From Streptomyces sp. CHD11 (GTDB taxonomy: Bacteria > Actinomycetota > Actinomycetes > Streptomycetales > Streptomycetaceae), in the NCBI RefSeq assembly GCF_018638295.1, contig NZ_JABTTS010000001.1, forward strand, positions 248,001-312,000: a DNA stretch of 64,000 nt. The letters are read 5' to 3'. Position 1 is the stretch's first letter, and each line of letters opens with the position of its first letter. Under the pieces are notes generated by a model. It was not told the DNA's origin and did no database searches. It was given only the letters and a program-made list of their open reading frames with translations. Shown one piece after another: positions 59,421-64,000 of the stretch. Position numbers and translations under genes: made by a program.

Positions 59421-61529
59421 ATGGAGCGGCTCAGGCCGTTCGACCCCTCGGAGGCAGGCGGTCACCGTCTGGTGGGCCGGCTCGGTTCGGGTGGTATGGG
59501 CATGGTCTACCTGGCGCGTTCGCCGCACGGCACCTGGTGCGCGCTCAAGGTCATCCGGGCCGAGCACGCCGACGACGCCGGCTTCCGGGCGCGGTTCCGG
59601 CGCGAGGCGGAACTCGCGGCCCGGCTCGGCGGCCGGTGGACCGTGCCGGTCCTGGCGGCCGACGCCGACGCCGCCTCCCCGTGGCTGGCCACCGCCTACG
59701 TTCCCGGGCCCTCTCTCGCCGAGGCCGTCGCCCGTCACGGGCCCTGGGGCGAGAAGCAGCTCAGAGCCCTGGGCGCCGCCCTGGCGGAGGCGCTGGACGA
59801 CGTGCACAGGGCGGGCCTGGTCCACCGGGACGTCAAGCCGGCGAACGTGCTGCTCACCGCGGACGGGCCCCGGCTGATCGACTTCGGCATCGCGCGGGCC
59901 GTCGGGGCGACCGCGCTCACCGCCGACGGCTCCGTGGTGGGCTCCCCCGGCTATCTCTCGCCCGAACAGGCGCGCGGCCGTGCGGTGGGCCCGGCCAGTG
60001 ACGTCTTCTCCCTCGGCTGCGTCCTCGCCCACGCCGGCACCGGCCGGGCGGTGTTCGGCGGCGGCGGGGCGGCCGGGGCGCTGTACCGGACCGTGCACGG
60101 GGAGCCGGACATGGACGGCGTGCCCCCCGGCCTCGAACAGGTCGTACGGCGATGTCTGGCGAAGGACCCGGAGCAGCGGCCGGAGGTCGCGGAACTGCGC
60201 GCCCTGCTCGGCGAGTTCGAGGCGGACGGCTGGCTGCCGCGCGGACTGCCCTCGTTGATCGCCGCGCAGGCCTCGCACATCGTCGGCCTGCCCGTCCCCG
60301 ACCCCACCGTGGTCGACGGCGGCCCGGCCGGTCCGCCACCGGCCGGGTCCTCCCCCACCCGGCGGCGTCTGCTCGTCACCGGCGCGGCGCTCGGCGCCGG
60401 CACCGCGGCGGCGGGTGCCTGGTGGCTCAGGCCCCGCGACGATCCCGGGGGCAGCGGACCGGGCAGCCGGCCGAGGTATGCCGTCGGTCTGCTCGGCCAC
60501 CGCGCGGACAGCACCTTCGCGGCCCATGAGCACGGCGCGCGTCTCGCGGTCGACCAGCATAACCGTGGTGCCGGGCGGGCCTTCGACCTGACGCTGCGCA
60601 CCGCCGACGACCGCGGCACCGCGAGGGGCGCGGCGTCGGCGGTGGCCCGCCTGGTCGCCGCACCGGACATGGCGGTGGTGCTCGGTTCCGGGACGAACGC
60701 GACCGTGCCCGCGGCCGTCGAGGCGTGCTCGCGCGCCCGGATGACCATCGTGGTCACCCGGGCGGACACCAACCGTCTGGACAGCCTGGCCCTCGGCACC
60801 GCGCTGTTGCTGCGCCCGACCCGGACCGCGGGACCTCCCGCGATCCTGCGTCACCTCAACCGGGTGGTGAAGGCGGACCGGACCGTGATCGTGCACGATC
60901 TCACCGACGCGGCGGAGACCAGCGCGTCGGTGCGGATCGTCACGGTGTACGGGAAGCTCGAGGGCGAGAGCGCGGTGGAGGAGGTCGGGGCGGGCGGGGG
61001 TTTCTCCGCCGTCGCCCGCCGTATCGCCGAACGCCCGCGGGACGCGGTCATGTTCGTCGGGCTGCGGGCCGAGCGTGCCGCCGGCTTCGCCCGCGCGCTG
61101 CGGGACACGGGGCACCGTGGTGCGCGCGTGGCGGGCGAGCACGTGATCGGCCGTCCGTTCCTCGCCGAGGCGGAGGGCTGGATGGTCGGCACCGCCTATG
61201 CCGACGCCGGGGCGGACCCGCGTCTGAGCGCCTTCGCCACCGCCTACCGCGACCGTTACGGCCGGTCCCCCGCACCCTGGGCGGCCGAGGCCCACGACGC
61301 CGTCCGGTTCGCCGCCCACGGCCTGGCAGCCGCCGGCGACGACGGCCGGGGCGCCCTGCGCTCGGAACTGCTGCGCCGCCCCTGGCAGGGCATCACGCGC
61401 AGAATCGCCTACGACCCGAGCGGTCACTTCTACGACACCGACCGGGACGGCGGCGGCTTCCTCTACCGGATCACCGGCGGCGCCACCCGCTTCGTCGCCC
61501 GCGCGGACGACATCGGCCGCCCGGCGTGA
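59421..61529 (+). CDS. Receptor-like Ser/Thr kinase with a periplasmic-binding sensor domain (2)
   Basis: 702-residue paralogue of the preceding kinase with the same architecture: kinase domain (RLGSGGMGMVYLA, Lys43, Asp137, DFG Asp154, VVGSPGYLSPEQ), membrane helix (about 314-338), then a Peripla_BP_6-like sensor (YAVGLLGHRADSTFAAHEHG, AVVLGSGTNATVPAAVEACS, VMFVGLRAERAAGFARAL). Kinase residues are intact. A GGGGAGG precedes the ATG. The two kinases diverge more in the sensors than in the catalytic core, suggesting different ligands. Confidence 0.92.
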   Translation: MERLRPFDPSEAGGHRLVGRLGSGGMGMVYLARSPHGTWCALKVIRAEHADDAGFRARFRREAELAARLGGRWTVPVLAADADAASPWLATAYVPGPSLAEAVARHGPWGEKQLRALGAALAEALDDVHRAGLVHRDVKPANVLLTADGPRLIDFGIARAVGATALTADGSVVGSPGYLSPEQARGRAVGPASDVFSLGCVLAHAGTGRAVFGGGGAAGALYRTVHGEPDMDGVPPGLEQVVRRCLAKDPEQRPEVAELRALLGEFEADGWLPRGLPSLIAAQASHIVGLPVPDPTVVDGGPAGPPPAGSSPTRRRLLVTGAALGAGTAAAGAWWLRPRDDPGGSGPGSRPRYAVGLLGHRADSTFAAHEHGARLAVDQHNRGAGRAFDLTLRTADDRGTARGAASAVARLVAAPDMAVVLGSGTNATVPAAVEACSRARMTIVVTRADTNRLDSLALGTALLLRPTRTAGPPAILRHLNRVVKADRTVIVHDLTDAAETSASVRIVTVYGKLEGESAVEEVGAGGGFSAVARRIAERPRDAVMFVGLRAERAAGFARALRDTGHRGARVAGEHVIGRPFLAEAEGWMVGTAYADAGADPRLSAFATAYRDRYGRSPAPWAAEAHDAVRFAAHGLAAAGDDGRGALRSELLRRPWQGITRRIAYDPSGHFYDTDRDGGGFLYRITGGATRFVARADDIGRPA

Positions 61530-61617
61530 CGGGGCACAGGGCCGGTCGGCCGTACGGGTGCGCTACATTTTGCACGCCCTTGACCGCGATCATTCACGCT
61601 ACGGAGCCGGCACACCC

Positions 61618-62040
61618 ATGAGCGACATCGTCAACGGACTCGGCCGGGCCAGCGCCTACGGCGCACTCGGACTGGTCCTGCTGGTTCTCGGCATCGTCCT
61701 GGTCGACGTGCTGACGCCCGGAAAGCTCGGCCGGCAGATCTGGCAGGAGCGCAACCGCAACGCCTCCGTCGTGCTCAGCTCCTCGCTGCTCGGCATAGGC
61801 GGCATCGTGTTCACCTCGATCTGGACGACGTACGACGACTTCGGCAAGGGGCTGGTGTCGACCGCGGCGTTCGGGGTGCTGGGGCTGGTGATGATGGCCG
61901 TGGCCTTCCTGGTGGTGGACCTGATCACCCCCGGGCGCCTGGGTGCCACGCTGGTGGAGCCCGAACCCCACCCGGCGGTCTGGGTGACGGCGTCCTGCAA
62001 CCTCGCGGTGTCCGCCATCGTCTCGGCGTCCATCGCCTGA
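61618..62040 (+). CDS. DUF350 membrane protein
   Basis: 140-residue integral membrane protein with four hydrophobic helices and the DUF350 repeat-like pattern (GLVLLVLGIVLVDVLTPGKL in the first half; MMAVAFLVVDLITPGRL in the second). Function unknown in general; such proteins occur in envelope and stress clusters. It lies 89 nt after the second kinase and could be in the same transcript. Confidence 0.88.
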   Translation: MSDIVNGLGRASAYGALGLVLLVLGIVLVDVLTPGKLGRQIWQERNRNASVVLSSSLLGIGGIVFTSIWTTYDDFGKGLVSTAAFGVLGLVMMAVAFLVVDLITPGRLGATLVEPEPHPAVWVTASCNLAVSAIVSASIA

Positions 62041-62240
62041 CACGCCACACCGGCTGACGCGGCCCGTGGACAGGCCCGGCATCCGGTCACCGGCCCCCGC
62101 GGAAGAGGATCCGCCGACGCAGTCGAAGACGGCCCCGGACGGACTCGCGCTGCTCCGGATCGACCGCTCGACCGGCCAGGGGGTGTACCGGGAACCCAAC
62201 GTCTGGTTGCGGCACACCTGGGACCGGCGGCGCCCGGCCC

Positions 62241-62687
62241 TCACGCCACCCGGAAGCGCTCCGGCGCCGCGCCGCGCACCCGCTCGGGCCGGGTGGGCGC
62301 GACCGCCGGCTCTCCGCGTACGGCCGACTGGGCGCGGACGGCCGCGCGGACCCGGTACGTGGTGCGGTTGGGGTCCACGACGGGTTCGCCCAGGGTGATC
62401 CGTCCCGTCGCCCGCAGCTCGTCGCAGTCGGCGGTGGGCAGCGCGGCGTAGCAGCCGCCGGTGCCGGTGGCGGAGTCCAGGGGGCGCCAGTAGCTGTATC
62501 TGCGGCGGCCGTTCGCGTACACCGTGACGTAGGTGGGGGTGCGGGGGTCGGCGATGACGCGCAGCGCGTCGGCGGCCGCGCCCGACGGGCGGCCCGCCGG
62601 CGCCGGGCCGGAGCCCCTCCCGGATTGCGGGCGGTGCGCCGTCGGCAGGGCGACGAGGGACCTCGAGCGGTCGACGGTGGAGAGCAT
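62241..62687 (-). CDS. Hypothetical protein
   Basis: 148-residue basic protein with a conserved-looking middle (DPRTPTYVTVYANGRRRYSY, then WRPLDSATGTGGCYAALPTA) and Pro/Ala/Arg-rich ends. No family recognised. ATG at 62687 has GGAAAGG about 8 nt upstream; a GTG at 62714 is the alternative. Confidence 0.6.
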   Translation of the reverse strand: MLSTVDRSRSLVALPTAHRPQSGRGSGPAPAGRPSGAAADALRVIADPRTPTYVTVYANGRRRYSYWRPLDSATGTGGCYAALPTADCDELRATGRITLGEPVVDPNRTTYRVRAAVRAQSAVRGEPAVAPTRPERVRGAAPERFRVA

Positions 62688-62714
62688 CAGCAGGACCTTT
62701 CCGGAGCCGGACAC

Positions 62715-63166
62715 GAGACCGTCTACCCAGCGCCGCGCCGGAGTTGATCTCCTTTTCCGATCATTGTGCTACCTCACACTGACAACGTCGTAAGGGTTTA
62801 CCCCGTTCCCGCCCCGGCGTGTCGCCGTCCGATGGCGAACCGCCCCCTTCCGGGCGAAGCGATCCCCCACTCCGGGCGGGGCGATTCCGGACTCCGGGCA
62901 GGTCGCCGCGGAGTCGCTCCCCGGCTGCGGGCGAGCCGTCTCGCGGCCGTCGTCCGTCCGGCCATGTCCCGGGTCTGCGGAACCCGGACGACGGTTCCCC
63001 TACGCGGACCCTCCTCCTCCTCGGTGGCCCGCTCCCCCCACTGATCGCCCTTTTCGCCGTCCGCACACCTCTTGCAGTGACTCTCAGGGTGTCCCTAGGA
63101 TCGCCGCACAGCGTGAGTGAAACGTTTCAAGCATCGTGGGCCGACAACGAGCAAGGGACGCACAAC
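62715..63166. other. Divergent promoter region upstream of the rhamnosidase gene
   Basis: About 450 bp without a gene. It contains repeated CTCCGGGC motifs (about 62850-62905), an A/T-richer patch (62755-62800) that may hold a promoter for the minus-strand gene, and the palindrome at 63118-63129. Confidence 0.5.
63118..63129. promoter_or_regulatory. TGAAACGTTTCA palindrome, LacI-type operator candidate
   Basis: Perfect 12-bp palindrome 37 nt upstream of the rhamnosidase ATG. It matches the GAAACGTTTC core commonly bound by LacI-family sugar repressors in Streptomyces. No LacI-family gene lies in the window. Confidence 0.7.
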
Positions 63167-64000
63167 ATGGCTGAAGGATGGAAGCGCAGGGTCTTCCTGC
63201 GGGGCACCGTGGCCGCGGGAGCGGGTATCGGCGCGTTCGGCGGCGCCGCGCCTGCGGCGGCCTCGCCGGCGAGCGGACCGGCGGCGGGCGGGCTGCGCGT
63301 GGTGCGCACCACCGTGGAGTACGCCGGGACACTGCTCGGCACGGATGTCGAACGCCCCCGGCTGTCCTGGGAACTGGCGGCACCGGGACAGGGCGCCCGG
63401 CAGCGCGCCTACCGCGTCCAGGTGGTGCGCGACCGCGCCCGCTGGGACGGCCGGAAGGTCTGGGACTCCGGGAAGGTCCACTCCGACCGGACGGTCGCAG
63501 TCGCCTACGACGGTCCCGCACTGCGCCCCCGCACCCGCTACTTCTGGCGCGTACGCGTGTGGGACGCCGCCGGTCGCGCGTCCCGCTGGAGCGAGCCGCG
63601 CTGGTGGGAGACAACGTTGTCGGACGAGGACTGGCGGGCGCGCTGGATCGGTGCCGACGCCCCGCCGCGGCCGCCGTCGTTCGAGGGCGCCTCATGGATC
63701 TGGTCGCCGGGTGCCACCTCCTCCGACGCGCCCGAGGGCCCGCGGTGGTTCCGGGCGCGCCTCGCGCTGCCGGCCGGCACGGCCGTCCGGCGGGCGGTGC
63801 TGACCGCCACCGCCGACGACGACTTCACCCTGTACGCCGGCGGGGAGCGCACACTGCACGCGCCGGAACGGCAGGACGGCTGGCGCACCGGTCAGGTCGC
63901 CGACGTGACCGCACTCGTCCGCGACACCTCGTCCCGGGAGGTCGTTCTCGCCGCGCTCGCGACCAACCGGGGCGGCGCCAGTGTCAACCCGGGCGGTCTG
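63167..64000 (+). CDS. Alpha-L-rhamnosidase (GH78), N-terminal part, runs off the window
   Basis: The first 278 codons are present and the gene continues past the window end. It has a TAT signal (RRVFLRG, then an Ala/Gly-rich helix ending near APAAASPA) and the N-terminal fibronectin-like and Bac_rhamnosid_N modules: RLSWELAAPGQGARQRAYRV, FWRVRVWDAAGRASRWSE, WIWSPGATSSDAPEGPRWFR. The catalytic (alpha/alpha)6 barrel lies outside the window. Exported enzyme releasing rhamnose from plant or microbial glycosides; the LacI-type operator upstream fits sugar-induced control. Confidence 0.85.
   Translation, partial: MAEGWKRRVFLRGTVAAGAGIGAFGGAAPAAASPASGPAAGGLRVVRTTVEYAGTLLGTDVERPRLSWELAAPGQGARQRAYRVQVVRDRARWDGRKVWDSGKVHSDRTVAVAYDGPALRPRTRYFWRVRVWDAAGRASRWSEPRWWETTLSDEDWRARWIGADAPPRPPSFEGASWIWSPGATSSDAPEGPRWFRARLALPAGTAVRRAVLTATADDDFTLYAGGERTLHAPERQDGWRTGQVADVTALVRDTSSREVVLAALATNRGGASVNPGGL

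Overview
The window is very GC-rich, uses many GTG/TTG starts, packs genes with 1-8 nt overlaps, and carries families typical of Streptomyces: a DUF574 SAM-dependent methyltransferase, an XRE/DUF5753 regulator facing an RsbW-like ATPase, a MbtH-assisted NRPS, DUF2795, and secreted TAT/Sec enzymes with ricin-type domains. I read it as accessory or arm-type chromosome from a Streptomyces or close relative.

Layout. (1) 1-4350: the tail of an OmpR-type response regulator, its histidine kinase, and an oppositely oriented MMPL transporter, separated by a strong terminator. (2) 4500-16900: an anaerobic or hypoxia-type nitrate island. A broken, apparently inverted flavohaemoglobin lies next to an intact narGHJI operon, followed by a hemerythrin-like protein, NarK, an Acg-type nitroreductase, a truncated second narJ and a DevR/DosR-like response regulator. 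GGGCC-N4-GGCCC palindromes precede both the regulator and the acg-like gene. (3) 17000-19870: a frameshifted regulator remnant, a methyltransferase, an XRE regulator and an ATPase. (4) 19950-44790: a hydroxamate siderophore locus. It has a 4746-residue four-module NRPS (C-A-T x4 plus a terminal C), MbtH, ornithine N-hydroxylase, formyltransferase, a binding lipoprotein, two FecCD permeases, a heterodimeric ABC exporter, and four iron-box-like sequences. (5) 44880-64000: mixed housekeeping and accessory genes. These include a pentapeptide-repeat protein, an acyltransferase, a GCS2-type ligase, an M15 peptidase, WGR and TerB proteins, a GH16 glucanase, a lipoprotein with two tandem receptor-like Ser/Thr kinases, a DUF350 protein, and the start of a GH78 rhamnosidase.

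How the genes work together. The siderophore locus looks like a foroxymithine-type pathway. Ornithine would be N-hydroxylated and N-formylated, then assembled as formyl-hydroxy-Orn / Ser / hydroxy-Orn / formyl-hydroxy-Orn and released by the terminal C domain as a diketopiperazine. This is supported by the A2 code (serine), the A3 code (hydroxyornithine), the paired A1/A4 codes and the absence of E and TE domains. Export would use two half-transporters whose nucleotide-binding domains are each degenerate but complementary. Import genes are present, but the importer ATPase gene is broken just after its Walker A motif. The nitrate island combines respiration (NarGHI), assembly (NarJ), transport (NarK) and hypoxia/nitrosative-stress proteins under a plausible DevR-like regulator. 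No tRNA, rRNA, CRISPR array, prophage or intact insertion sequence was recognised.
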